Shown here in pieces: positions 44,144-51,625 of a stretch of 64,000 nucleotides of DNA; positions within the stretch are counted from its first letter, which is position 1; every line of letters begins with the position of its first letter. Under the pieces are notes generated by a model. The model had not been told where the DNA came from. It saw only the letters and a list, made by a program, of their open reading frames with translations, and ran no database searches. Origin of the DNA: Amycolatopsis sp. CA-230715. GTDB lineage: Bacteria > Actinomycetota > Actinomycetes > Mycobacteriales > Pseudonocardiaceae. The stretch lies in contig NZ_CP059997.1 in assembly GCF_018736145.1 (NCBI RefSeq), positions 4,587,501 through 4,651,500 of the forward strand. Direction: 5' to 3'. The translations under genes were made by a program, and so were the position numbers.

Positions 44144-45172
44144 ATGCTGACGACCGTCACGACCGACCGGCCCGATACCGCGTTGAACCACCGCGAGCGG
44201 GAGGTGCTGCGCGCGGTCGGCCGCGGCCTCACCGACGCCGAGATCGCCGCCGCGCTCGCCGTGCCCGAGCCCGCCGTGGCCGGGCGGCTCGACCGGATCC
44301 TCGGCAAGCTCGGGCTGCGCGACCGCGCCGCCGCGATCGTCCACGCGTTCGACTGCGGACTGGTGATCCCCGGCCAGGGGCCGCGCAGGCCGGACACCCG
44401 CCCGCGGCTGCGGGTCTCCGTGCTCGGTCCGCTGCGGGCGTGGCGGGACGGGCAGCCGCTCGATCTGGGGCCGGTACGCCAGCAGGCCGTGCTCGCGGCG
44501 CTCGCGCTGTGCCAGGACCGAGTGGTCAGCCAGCAGGAGCTCCGCGACGGCGTGTGGGGCCTGGAGCCGCCGTCCGGGAACGTGGTGCCGGTCTACGTCT
44601 ACCGGCTGCGCAAGATCCTCGACGCGGGCGACGGCCGCGACTCGGTGATCCGGCGCGACCGGTGCGGGTACCGCTTCGCGGGCGACGCGGTCGAACTGGA
44701 CGTGACGGAGCTGGAGGAGTTCGTCAGCACCGCCGAGGCCGCCGATGATCCCGCGGAGGTGGTGCGCGCCTGCACCCGCGCGCTGGACCTGTTCCGCGGT
44801 GAGCCGCTCGCCGGGCTGCCCGGCCCGTTCGCCGAGCTGGAGCGGCTCCGGCTCGCCGACCGCCGGATCGCGCTCGCCCAGCGGAAGCTGGACGGCCAGC
44901 AGCGGATGGGCCACCACGCCGAGGCGGTCGCCGAGCTGTCCGCGCTGGCCGCGGCGCAACCGGAGAACGAGCCGGTCGCCGCGATGCTGATGCGCGCGCT
45001 GTACCGCAGCGGCAGGCGGGCCGAGGCGCTGGAGGTCTTCGCCCGCACGCGCCGCCTGCTGGCCGACGACCTCGGCCTGAACCCCGGCGAGACGTTGCAG
45101 CGGGCGCATCAGGCGGTGCTGCGCGGGGACGAGACCGGCTTCGGCCGCACCCGGATCGGAGCCGGGCGCTGA
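44144..45172 (+). CDS. LuxR-HTH fused to SARP (winged helix + BTAD) transcriptional activator
   Basis: A 342-residue regulator with two DNA-binding domains: a GerE/LuxR HTH at residues 15-75 (LNHREREVLRAVGRGLTDAE, GKLGLRDRAAAIVHA), then a SARP unit composed of an OmpR-type winged helix (RLRVSVLGPLRAWRDGQPLD, GVWGLEPPSGNVVPVYVYRL) and a bacterial transcriptional activation domain with TPR helices (LDLFRGEPLAGLPGPFAELE, YRSGRRAEALEVFARTRRLL). SARP proteins activate secondary-metabolite clusters. The LuxR domain at the N-terminus is unusual. The divergent NACHT gene shares the 147-base promoter gap. Confidence 0.88.
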   Translation: MLTTVTTDRPDTALNHREREVLRAVGRGLTDAEIAAALAVPEPAVAGRLDRILGKLGLRDRAAAIVHAFDCGLVIPGQGPRRPDTRPRLRVSVLGPLRAWRDGQPLDLGPVRQQAVLAALALCQDRVVSQQELRDGVWGLEPPSGNVVPVYVYRLRKILDAGDGRDSVIRRDRCGYRFAGDAVELDVTELEEFVSTAEAADDPAEVVRACTRALDLFRGEPLAGLPGPFAELERLRLADRRIALAQRKLDGQQRMGHHAEAVAELSALAAAQPENEPVAAMLMRALYRSGRRAEALEVFARTRRLLADDLGLNPGETLQRAHQAVLRGDETGFGRTRIGAGR

Positions 45173-45187
45173 GATGGAAGGTGTGGC

Positions 45188-45754
45188 GTGACGGGATGTC
45201 CTTCGCGAGCCCGCGACGAAGAGCTGTTGCTGGCGAAGATCTCCGAAGCGGCAGGTCGTCAACGCCTCGGCAGGCGGCGGTTCACCTACCCCGGGGTGTC
45301 CGGTGAGCCGCGTCCCGGCACGACGCGGTGCCTGGTGTTGCTGAAGGCCTGGTGCGCGGGGGTCGTCGTGGTGTGCGCCGCGGCCGCGGTGGGGTGCGCG
45401 ATGAAGGGGGTCGTCCTCGCCGCCGTCGCCGCGGCCGTCGTGGCGGCGTTGTCCCTCGGGGTGCTGGTGTTCGTCCAGCTCGGCCGGTCTTCCCCGCGAA
45501 CGGATCCGAACGCGCGGCTCGACCTGTACGAGCACGGCCTCACCGTCGCCGTGGACGGGCGGATCCACACCGTGCGCTACGACGCCACCACGATTGTCCG
45601 CGACGGTGACGGCTACACGCTCACCGACGTCGACGGCGAGCGGATCGTGCTGCGCGGCGGGGCGGAACGGGGCGAGCCGCGGATCAGGTCGCGCGGTGAG
45701 TTCCGGGGCGCCCACGAGTGGGGGCCCGAGATCCAGCACGTGATGCAGCGCTGA
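45188..45754 (+). CDS. Two-span membrane protein of unknown function
   Basis: A 188-residue protein. A polar N-terminus rich in Arg and Glu is followed by two membrane helices (about residues 52-73 and 77-96, LLKAWCAGVVVVCAAAAVGC and VVLAAVAAAVVAALSLGVLV), and a C-terminal cytoplasmic or external domain with beta strands (RLDLYEHGLTVAVDGRIHTV, RYDATTIVRDGDGYTLTDVD). The fold resembles PH-like/YdbT-type domains. GGAAGG precedes the GTG, only fifteen bases after the SARP stop, so it is co-transcribed with it. No function is recognised. Confidence 0.72.
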   Translation: MTGCPSRARDEELLLAKISEAAGRQRLGRRRFTYPGVSGEPRPGTTRCLVLLKAWCAGVVVVCAAAAVGCAMKGVVLAAVAAAVVAALSLGVLVFVQLGRSSPRTDPNARLDLYEHGLTVAVDGRIHTVRYDATTIVRDGDGYTLTDVDGERIVLRGGAERGEPRIRSRGEFRGAHEWGPEIQHVMQR

Positions 45755-45755
45755 C

Positions 45756-45801
45756 ACAAAGTATTCATTGACATGAATATTCTTAAAGGTGAATACTTTG
45801 T
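45756..45801 (+). promoter_or_regulatory. ArsR operator: 12-bp inverted repeat enclosing a promoter
   Basis: ACAAAGTATTCA (45756-45767) and TGAATACTTTGT (45790-45801) form a perfect inverted repeat with a 22-base centre. TTGACA (45768-45773) is a consensus -35 box and AATACT (45792-45797) a reasonable -10, with an 18-base spacer. The GTPase-free leader is absent: the start codon at 45805 lies at the expected transcription start, so the mRNA is leaderless. The operator arms cover both promoter boxes, which fits autorepression by the ArsR-domain protein encoded next. Confidence 0.88.
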
Positions 45802-45804
45802 CGC

Positions 45805-46632
45805 ATGGACGAGATCGCATCAGCACTGGGGGACGGAGCGAGGTGGCGCATCGTCGAGCACCTCGCCGAGCGGCCCCGCTCCGTCGGTGAGCTCGCCGAG
45901 CTCACCGGGTTGCGGCAGCCGCAGACGACCAAGCACCTCCAGACCCTCGCCAAGGCCGGTCTGGTCACGGTTTTCCCGCTCGGCCAACGCCGCGTCTACG
46001 CCGCTGAGGCCGCGCCGCTGGCAGCCCTCGCGCGCCGTCTTCGGGAACTGGTCGAAACCACCGAAGCGCACGGCGACGAGCGCGACGTCATCACGCGCTA
46101 CCGCGCCGCGATCGAGGCCGAAACCGCGGCCGCGGACCGGGAACGCTGGGCGGACGGGCGGGCCTTCTCGTTCGAGCGCGTGCTTTCCGCGTCGCCGGAA
46201 GTCGTCTGGCGGCACTGGGTCGAGCAGCGCCTCGTCGCGTCCTGGTGGGCCCCGCCGTCGATGACGGTCGCCGAATGGGTGCTCGACCCGGAGCCCGGTG
46301 GGCGCGTCGTCCTCGAATACCGCGATGCCGAAGGGCGGCGGTATCCCTCCGAAGGCCGCGTTCACACCGCGAAGGAACCCGCGCACCTCGTTTTCGAGCT
46401 TTCGGTGCTGGACTCCTCCGGCGCGGTTTCGTTCACCGGCCACTACGACCTGGGGCTCACCGCGGTCCCCGAAGGAACCCGGCTCGACCTCGGGTTGCGC
46501 ATCACCGAAACCACCGTCGAAGCCGTCCCCGCCATCGCCGGTATCGAAACCGGCTGGGGACAGGTACTCGACAACCTCGCCGGCGTCGTCGGCGAATTCC
46601 CCCGCACCACCAACGAAAAGGACCCATCATGA
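45805..46632 (+). CDS. ArsR-type HTH fused to SRPBCC (AHA1/START-like) domain
   Basis: A 275-residue fusion: an ArsR winged helix at 1-85 (EIASALGDGARWRIVEHLAE, RQPQTTKHLQTLAKAGLVTV) and an SRPBCC hydrophobic-pocket domain at about 130-265 (FERVLSASPEVVWRHWVEQR, SWWAPPSMTVAEWVLDPEPG, GWGQVLDNLAGVV). The second domain may bind a hydrophobic ligand that controls DNA binding, or it may be a separate activity fused for convenience. It likely represses its own leaderless promoter, whose palindrome overlaps the -35 and -10 boxes. The stop overlaps the start of the next gene by four bases. Confidence 0.9.
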   Translation: MDEIASALGDGARWRIVEHLAERPRSVGELAELTGLRQPQTTKHLQTLAKAGLVTVFPLGQRRVYAAEAAPLAALARRLRELVETTEAHGDERDVITRYRAAIEAETAAADRERWADGRAFSFERVLSASPEVVWRHWVEQRLVASWWAPPSMTVAEWVLDPEPGGRVVLEYRDAEGRRYPSEGRVHTAKEPAHLVFELSVLDSSGAVSFTGHYDLGLTAVPEGTRLDLGLRITETTVEAVPAIAGIETGWGQVLDNLAGVVGEFPRTTNEKDPS

Positions 46633-47219
46633 CCGACCGCACGGTGACCGCGAACATCGCACTCAGCCTCGACGGGCGCTACCACGGCGCCGGTGGGGCA
46701 CCCGACTTCGGCGCGTTCGTCCCGTACCTGACCACGGATGTCGCACGGGACCACATGAGCCGGATCTGGGAGAACGCGACCACCGCGGTGCTCAGCAGGG
46801 GCAACGCCGAAGGATTCCTCGGGTTCTGGCCGTCGGTCGCCGAGGACGAGAACGCCGACCCGCGCGATCGCGGATACGCGAAGTGGTTGGTGGACACCGA
46901 AAAGGTGGTCTTCTCGAGCACGTTGACCGAAGCGCCGTGGGAACGCACCCGCATCGTCAGCGGCTCCGCCGCGGACGTCGTCACGGATCTCAAGGCCAGT
47001 GGCGAAGGGGAGATCCTGGTCAACACGAGCCCGAGCATCGCCAAGGCGCTGCTGGCGGCGGACCTGCTCGACCGGCTCCACCTGCTGATCATCCCCGTGA
47101 TCACCGGGGGCGGGCAGCGGCTGTTCGAAGACGGCTTGCCCGCGACCGGCTGGAAGCTCGCCCACCAGGAAACCGGTGCGCTGGGCGAAATCGCCGTGAT
47201 CTACGACCGCGTGCGCTGA
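46629..47219 (+). CDS. Dihydrofolate reductase/RibD-C family protein
   Basis: A 196-residue reductase domain of the RibD C-terminal type, also called DHFR-like YyaP/YwjB. Visible are TANIALSLDGRYHGAGGAPDFG at the N-terminus, the NADPH-binding part GEILVNTSPSIAKALL, and LDRLHLLIIPVITGGGQRLFEDG near the C-terminus. The substrate is unknown. The ATG overlaps the ArsR-SRPBCC stop by four bases, so both are controlled by the same operator and this enzyme is the likely target of the regulation. Twenty-one bases separate its stop from the convergent ATPase gene. Confidence 0.88.
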   Translation: MTDRTVTANIALSLDGRYHGAGGAPDFGAFVPYLTTDVARDHMSRIWENATTAVLSRGNAEGFLGFWPSVAEDENADPRDRGYAKWLVDTEKVVFSSTLTEAPWERTRIVSGSAADVVTDLKASGEGEILVNTSPSIAKALLAADLLDRLHLLIIPVITGGGQRLFEDGLPATGWKLAHQETGALGEIAVIYDRVR

Positions 47220-47240
47220 CAGTCCTTTGTGGACGCCGCC

Positions 47241-47651
47241 TCACGCTGCCCGCGGTTCGAGATCGAACACGGCCCACGTGGTGGACGAGGTGTCCGTCTC
47301 GCCGGTCCCCCACGACAGGGCGAGTTCTTCGACGAGGATCCGGCCGACGGTGATCGCCGGTGACAACGGCTCTCGCGTCGCCACGCGCGGCTTCTCCCTG
47401 GTGACCGCGATGGTCAGCAGCGCGGGCTCGACGGACCGGCGCAGCTCCAGCCCGCGTGGTGACGCGCCGCCGCGGCCCGCGTCCGCGATCAGCTCTTCGA
47501 CCAGCAGGGAAGCTTCCTTGACCACGTCGGCGGGCAGGTCGCAGAGCGCGGTGCGGATGGTCGCGCGCACCACCGGGGTGCGCAGCATGCCGGTCAGGTT
47601 CGCCGAGGTCGTGGCCGGGAAGGACGCGGTTTCCGTGTGGTGCCGGGCCAT
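47241..47651 (-). CDS. ATP-binding protein of anti-sigma-factor type, degenerate
   Basis: A 136-residue protein resembling GHKL-type anti-sigma kinases (RsbW/SpoIIAB-like). The N-terminal alpha helix with VVKEASLLVEELIADAG matches the N box region, where EELIADA replaces the usual NELVTNA, and GRILVEELALSWGT resembles the C-terminal part. The asparagine of the N-box is replaced by Asp, and the G1/G2 boxes are hard to see, so ATP hydrolysis or kinase activity is doubtful. It may bind a partner without activity. It is divergent from the FAD oxidoreductase gene. Confidence 0.75.
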   Translation of the reverse strand: MARHHTETASFPATTSANLTGMLRTPVVRATIRTALCDLPADVVKEASLLVEELIADAGRGGASPRGLELRRSVEPALLTIAVTREKPRVATREPLSPAITVGRILVEELALSWGTGETDTSSTTWAVFDLEPRAA

Positions 47652-47752
47652 TGCGGGCGTCCCTTCGCCGTCGTTCGGGTCGGAAGTTCACTACCCACTC
47701 GGCCGCCTCGTCAAACCTCCCTTCCACTCAGCCGATCGGTTGAGCGGACCAG

Positions 47753-47785
47753 CCGACCTGCCGGTCGCGACGACCGGCAGGTCGG
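47753..47785. other. Perfect 14-bp hairpin in divergent promoter gap
   Basis: CCGACCTGCCGGTC (47753-47766) and GACCGGCAGGTCGG (47772-47785) form a perfect 14-bp stem with the loop GCGAC. It sits in the 205-base space between two divergent start codons, 71 bases before the FAD oxidoreductase, so it cannot be an ordinary 3' terminator. It may be a leader structure of that gene or a large palindromic operator. Confidence 0.6.
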
Positions 47786-47856
47786 TCGATGCGGGCGGGT
47801 CCCCCGTGCTGCGACGCTGAAATCCGGTTCAACGGCTTGGCGAAGGGGAGAAATCG

Positions 47857-49470
47857 GTGGAAAGCAACGAAGTGAGCCGTCGTGGGGTGCTCGCGAGCGC
47901 GGGTGCCGTTGCGGCGGGCGCCGTGCTCGCCTCGGGAGGTACGGCCGCCGCGGCCCCGGAGACCGCGGCGTCCGGCGCGGTCGTGATCCGGCCGGGCGAT
48001 CGCCGGTACGACGGCCTGCTGCGCGGGGACAACTTCCGGTTCACGGGACGGCCGGACGAGATCAGGGTGGTCTCCTCGACCGGGGAAGTCGTGGCCGCGG
48101 TGTCGGAAGCGGTGCGGTCCGGCAGACGGGTCGCGGTGCGCAGCGGCGGACACTGCTTCGAAGGCTTCACCGCTGAGCCCGGAGTGCGGATGCTGCTGGA
48201 CCTCTCGCCGATGAACGAGGTCGGCTTCGACGCGCGGCGCGGCGCGTTCGCGGTCCAGCCGGGCGCCACCATCGGACAGGTCTGCACCACGTTGTTCAAG
48301 CGGTGGGGCGTGACGATCCCGGCGGGCGGCTGCCCGGAAGTGGGCGCGGGCGGGCATTTCGCCGGCGGCGGGTACGGCCCGTTGTCGCGCCGGTACGGCT
48401 CGGTGGTGGACCACCTGTACGCGGTGGAAGTGGTGGTGGCCGGGGCGGACGGCCGGGTGCGCACCGTGGTGGCCACCAGGGAACCCGGCGACCCGAACCG
48501 CGAGCTGTGGTGGGCGCACACCGGGGGCGGCGGCGGGAACTTCGGCGTGGTCACCCGGTACTGGCTGCGCGCGCCGGACGCCACCGGCGACGACCCGGCC
48601 GGTCTGCTGCCGCCGTCGCCGTCGAACATGCTGGGGTGGCTGGTGCTCTGGCGGTGGGACGAGCGCATGACCGAGCGCGCGTTCACCGCGCTGCTGCGCA
48701 ACTTCGGCACCTGGCACGAGCGCAACAGCGCGCCCGGCTCACCGGCCGCCGGGCTGTACGCGGTGCTCATGGCGTTGCACCGCAAGGCGGGCAGCGTCCA
48801 GGTGGTCGTGCAGATGGACGCGGACCTCCCGAACGCGAAGGGGCTGCTGGCGGAGTTCGTCGCCGAGGTGGGCGCGGGCACCGGCCTCGAACCGACCGTG
48901 AACGACGGGGTCACGTTGCCGTGGCTGCACATGACGACCTGGCCGGGCAACGGCGAAGGCGGCGACAAGACCACGCGCCGGTCCAAGCTCAAGGCCGGGT
49001 ACCTGCGCCGCTCGCTCACCGACGCCCAGCTGGCCACGATCTACGCGAAACTCGACGACGAGGAGGGCACCGACAAGGACGGCATGCTGCTCATCGGGTA
49101 CGGCGGCCAGATCGGGGCGGTGCCGCCGGGCGCCACCGCGGTCGCGCAGCGCGACGCGATCATGAAGGCGGTGTACCAGACGACCTGGCAGTCCGAAACC
49201 GAGGACAACGTCCGGCTGAAGTGGATCCGCGAGTTCTACCGCGCCGTGTACCACGAAACCGGCGGCGTGCCCGTGCCGAACGAGGTCAGCGACGGCTCGT
49301 ACATCAACTACCCGGACGTCGACCTCGCCGACCCGGAGTGGAACACCTCCGGCGTGCCGTGGTCCACGCTCTACTACAAGGACGACTACCCGCGGCTGCA
49401 ACGAGTCAAGGCCCGCTGGGACCCGAAGAACGTCTTCCACCACGCCCTCGGAATCGAGCTCCCCTCCTGA
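47857..49470 (+). CDS. Tat-exported FAD-linked oxidase (BBE-type, bicovalent flavin)
   Basis: A 537-residue berberine bridge enzyme-like oxidase. The N-terminus carries a Tat signal (VSRRGVLASAGAVAAGAVL) so it is exported folded. The FAD domain shows RSGGHCFEG with the 8-alpha-linked His at about 99 and PAGGCPEVGAGGHFAGGGYG with the 6-S-linked Cys at about 159, so a bicovalently bound flavin is expected. The C-terminal BBE motif is YINYPDVDLADPEWN and WDPKNVFHHALGI. Such enzymes oxidise sugars or alkaloid-like alcohols using oxygen. GGGGAG precedes the GTG. It is divergent from the anti-sigma-type ATPase. Confidence 0.93.
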   Translation: MESNEVSRRGVLASAGAVAAGAVLASGGTAAAAPETAASGAVVIRPGDRRYDGLLRGDNFRFTGRPDEIRVVSSTGEVVAAVSEAVRSGRRVAVRSGGHCFEGFTAEPGVRMLLDLSPMNEVGFDARRGAFAVQPGATIGQVCTTLFKRWGVTIPAGGCPEVGAGGHFAGGGYGPLSRRYGSVVDHLYAVEVVVAGADGRVRTVVATREPGDPNRELWWAHTGGGGGNFGVVTRYWLRAPDATGDDPAGLLPPSPSNMLGWLVLWRWDERMTERAFTALLRNFGTWHERNSAPGSPAAGLYAVLMALHRKAGSVQVVVQMDADLPNAKGLLAEFVAEVGAGTGLEPTVNDGVTLPWLHMTTWPGNGEGGDKTTRRSKLKAGYLRRSLTDAQLATIYAKLDDEEGTDKDGMLLIGYGGQIGAVPPGATAVAQRDAIMKAVYQTTWQSETEDNVRLKWIREFYRAVYHETGGVPVPNEVSDGSYINYPDVDLADPEWNTSGVPWSTLYYKDDYPRLQRVKARWDPKNVFHHALGIELPS

Positions 49471-49548
49471 CCGGTGCGGCGATGCCGTGATGTCGTGCAC
49501 GGGCTCGTGGTCGGGGCCTGTCGTCGGAGTTGACCAGGACAGCGCGAA

Positions 49549-49593
49549 GTGGACATTTTTCTTGCTACATCGAAAGGTGGACATTATCTTGCT
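49549..49593. promoter_or_regulatory. Imperfect direct repeat upstream of small exoprotein gene
   Basis: GTGGACATTTTTCTTGCT (49549-49566) recurs as GTGGACATTATCTTGCT (49577-49593), 28 bases apart. The surrounding 100 bases are markedly A/T-rich. The pair lies about 65-110 bases before the start at 49657 and may be an activator binding site. Confidence 0.55.
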
Positions 49594-49656
49594 GTCGACG
49601 AAGAGTGTCATGTAGTGTCCGGGGCGACATTCGATGAAAAACTGGGGAGTTTTCCT

Positions 49657-50073
49657 ATGAACATGTGGAAAAACGTTGCCGTTACCGTGGGTGCGGCGAG
49701 CATCGCCATGACTGTCGTCGCCGGGGGCTCCGCTGAGGCGGCGCCGCGTGCCGAAGCTGCCACGGCCATCGCGACCACCTGTGATGGCCTTCCGGCTGTC
49801 GCGAAGCCGTCGAACCAGGTGATGTTCTACGGTTCCTACAGCTGTAGCGACATCGGGGACAAGTCCGTCGAAATCGATGCCTATGTGGACGGAAAATTCG
49901 TCGGCAAGACCAAGAAGATCTGCGGCGGTGTTGAAGGAAATCCCAGTAACATTTGCGAGGGTACGCCGTACTATCTGAACGACGGACCGGGCGTTCAGCT
50001 CTATTGCTCGATCGTGCACGCCCAGTACCTCAACGGTCCCATCAGCGAAACCAAGGCCTGCAACCGCTACTGA
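49657..50073 (+). CDS. Small secreted cysteine-containing protein, atypical composition
   Basis: A 138-residue exported protein with a signal peptide (MWKNVAVTVGAASIAMTVVA, cleavage near AEA-AP). The mature part has four to six cysteines (TTCDGLP, YSCSDIG, KKICGGV, NICEGTP, QLYCSIV, KACNRY) that could form three disulfides, as in secreted small toxins, inhibitors or adhesins. The gene is lower in GC and uses more A/T-ending codons than its neighbours, suggesting recent acquisition or strong expression. GGGGAG precedes the ATG at eight bases. No family is recognised. A strong terminator follows at 50132. Confidence 0.78.
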   Translation: MNMWKNVAVTVGAASIAMTVVAGGSAEAAPRAEAATAIATTCDGLPAVAKPSNQVMFYGSYSCSDIGDKSVEIDAYVDGKFVGKTKKICGGVEGNPSNICEGTPYYLNDGPGVQLYCSIVHAQYLNGPISETKACNRY

Positions 50074-50131
50074 GAAGTCACGTCAAGTCGAGTACGAGCA
50101 AGGACTTCGCGCGCCAACCGCGCAACGCACG

Positions 50132-50170
50132 GCAGAGGCCCCCGGCGAACGAACTGCCGGGGGCCTCTGC
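50132..50170 (+). terminator. Strong hairpin terminator
   Basis: GCAGAGGCCCCCGGC (50132-50146) and GCCGGGGGCCTCTGC (50156-50170) form a perfect 15-bp stem with a nine-base loop, 59 bases after the small exoprotein gene. No U-tract follows, as with other terminators in this genome. Confidence 0.85.
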
Positions 50171-50307
50171 TGTGGTGAGGGCGCGTGACAGCGAGGTGCG
50201 CACGGCCGGAGTGACCGCCGGGTCGCTGTCGTTCGAGCGCAATTTCCGAGTGCGGGTCCGCAATCGAGCGCATGGGCTCTGCGCGGGAACGTGCCTAGCC
50301 TCGGGGC

Positions 50308-51468
50308 GTGCTGGAAATCGAACCGTTCAAGATCGACTTTCCCGACCGCGACCTGGAAGAGCTGCGGAACCGTCTCGACCGCGCGCGGTTGCCGGAGCGG
50401 GAAACGGTGCGAGGGCCGTCGCAGGGTATCGAGCTGGACCGGATGAGCGCGCTGCTGCGGACCTGGCGCCGGTACGACTGGCGGGAGCGCGAGCGGCAGT
50501 GGAACGCGATCCCGCAGTACCGCGCTCGCGTCGACGGGCTGCGGATCGCGTTCTGGCACGTGCGTTCGCCGGAGCCGTCGGCGGTGCCGCTGGTGCTGAC
50601 GCACGGGTGGCCGGGGTCGGTGCTCGAGTTCGAGGAGGTGCTCGGACCGCTCACCGACCCGGTCGCGCACGGTGGGTCCGCGGCCGACGCCTTCCACGTG
50701 GTCGTGCCTTCGTTGCCGGGGTTCGGGTTCAGCGACCGCCCGCGCGAACCCGGCTGGCACCCCGGCCGCACCGCGCGGGCGTGGGCGGAGCTGATGAGCG
50801 CGCTCGGCTACGAGCGGTTCGGCGCGCACGGCGGGGACTGGGGCGCGTTCGTGAGCACCGAGCTGGCGCGCCTGGTGCCGGACCGCGTGCTCGGGCTGCA
50901 CCTGACGATGCCGCTCGCGTCCCCGTTGCCGGAGGACCGCGCTTCGCCGACCGAGGCGGAACAGCGCATGCTGGACCGGCGCGACCTGCACCTCGCGGAC
51001 GGGTACGGCTTCGGGTTGCTGATGGGCACCCGCCCGCAGACGCTGGGGTACGCCCTGCTCGATTCACCGGCGGGGCTCGCCGCCTGGCTCGGGGAGAAGT
51101 TCGCCGCCTACGCCGACGTCCGGCCGGAAGCGGGCGGCGGACTGTCCCTTCGGCAGCAGGTGGACGGCATCGCGCTGTACTGGCTGACCGGGACCGGCGC
51201 GTCGAGCGCGCGCTGGTACTGGGAAGCGATGCGGTGGGTGCCGCGCGGCGCGGAAGAGGAGAACGAGCGGCCGGTGACCGTGCCGACCGCGTGCTCGCTG
51301 TTCCCCGCCGAACCGTGGCCGACGGCGCGCCGCTGGGCCGAACGGCGCTACCGCGATCTCCGCTCGTGGCACGAACTCGACCGCGGCGGCCACTTCCCCG
51401 GCCTGGAGCAACCGGACCTCCTGGTTACCGAACTGCGAAAGGCGTTCCGGTCGTTTCGGTCCACATGA
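50308..51468 (+). CDS. Epoxide hydrolase (EHN-domain type), second copy
   Basis: A 386-residue paralogue of the enzyme at 35870. The EHN domain is at the start (FKIDFPDRDLEELRNRLDRARL); the hydrolase core has LTHGWPGSVLEFEEV (oxyanion), FGAHGGDWGAFVSTEL with the nucleophile Asp, and LDRGGHFPGLEQPDLLV with the catalytic His. It converts epoxides to diols. No signal peptide. The GTG is six bases after a TAGCCT -10-like box, so the mRNA may be leaderless. It stands alone. The two copies differ considerably, so substrates are probably different. Confidence 0.9.
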   Translation: MLEIEPFKIDFPDRDLEELRNRLDRARLPERETVRGPSQGIELDRMSALLRTWRRYDWRERERQWNAIPQYRARVDGLRIAFWHVRSPEPSAVPLVLTHGWPGSVLEFEEVLGPLTDPVAHGGSAADAFHVVVPSLPGFGFSDRPREPGWHPGRTARAWAELMSALGYERFGAHGGDWGAFVSTELARLVPDRVLGLHLTMPLASPLPEDRASPTEAEQRMLDRRDLHLADGYGFGLLMGTRPQTLGYALLDSPAGLAAWLGEKFAAYADVRPEAGGGLSLRQQVDGIALYWLTGTGASSARWYWEAMRWVPRGAEEENERPVTVPTACSLFPAEPWPTARRWAERRYRDLRSWHELDRGGHFPGLEQPDLLVTELRKAFRSFRST

Positions 51469-51625
51469 GACCGGTTAGGCACATCGGCCATCCGGCTGAT
51501 CTCCGTCCCCGATCCACCGGGGTTGTCCACCGGCAGGCCGGAATGGACGGCTCATCGGACGATACCGGCGATCCACCGCCTCACTAGCTTCGGATTGCCC
51601 GGTTCCCGGTGGAGGTGGACGGTCG

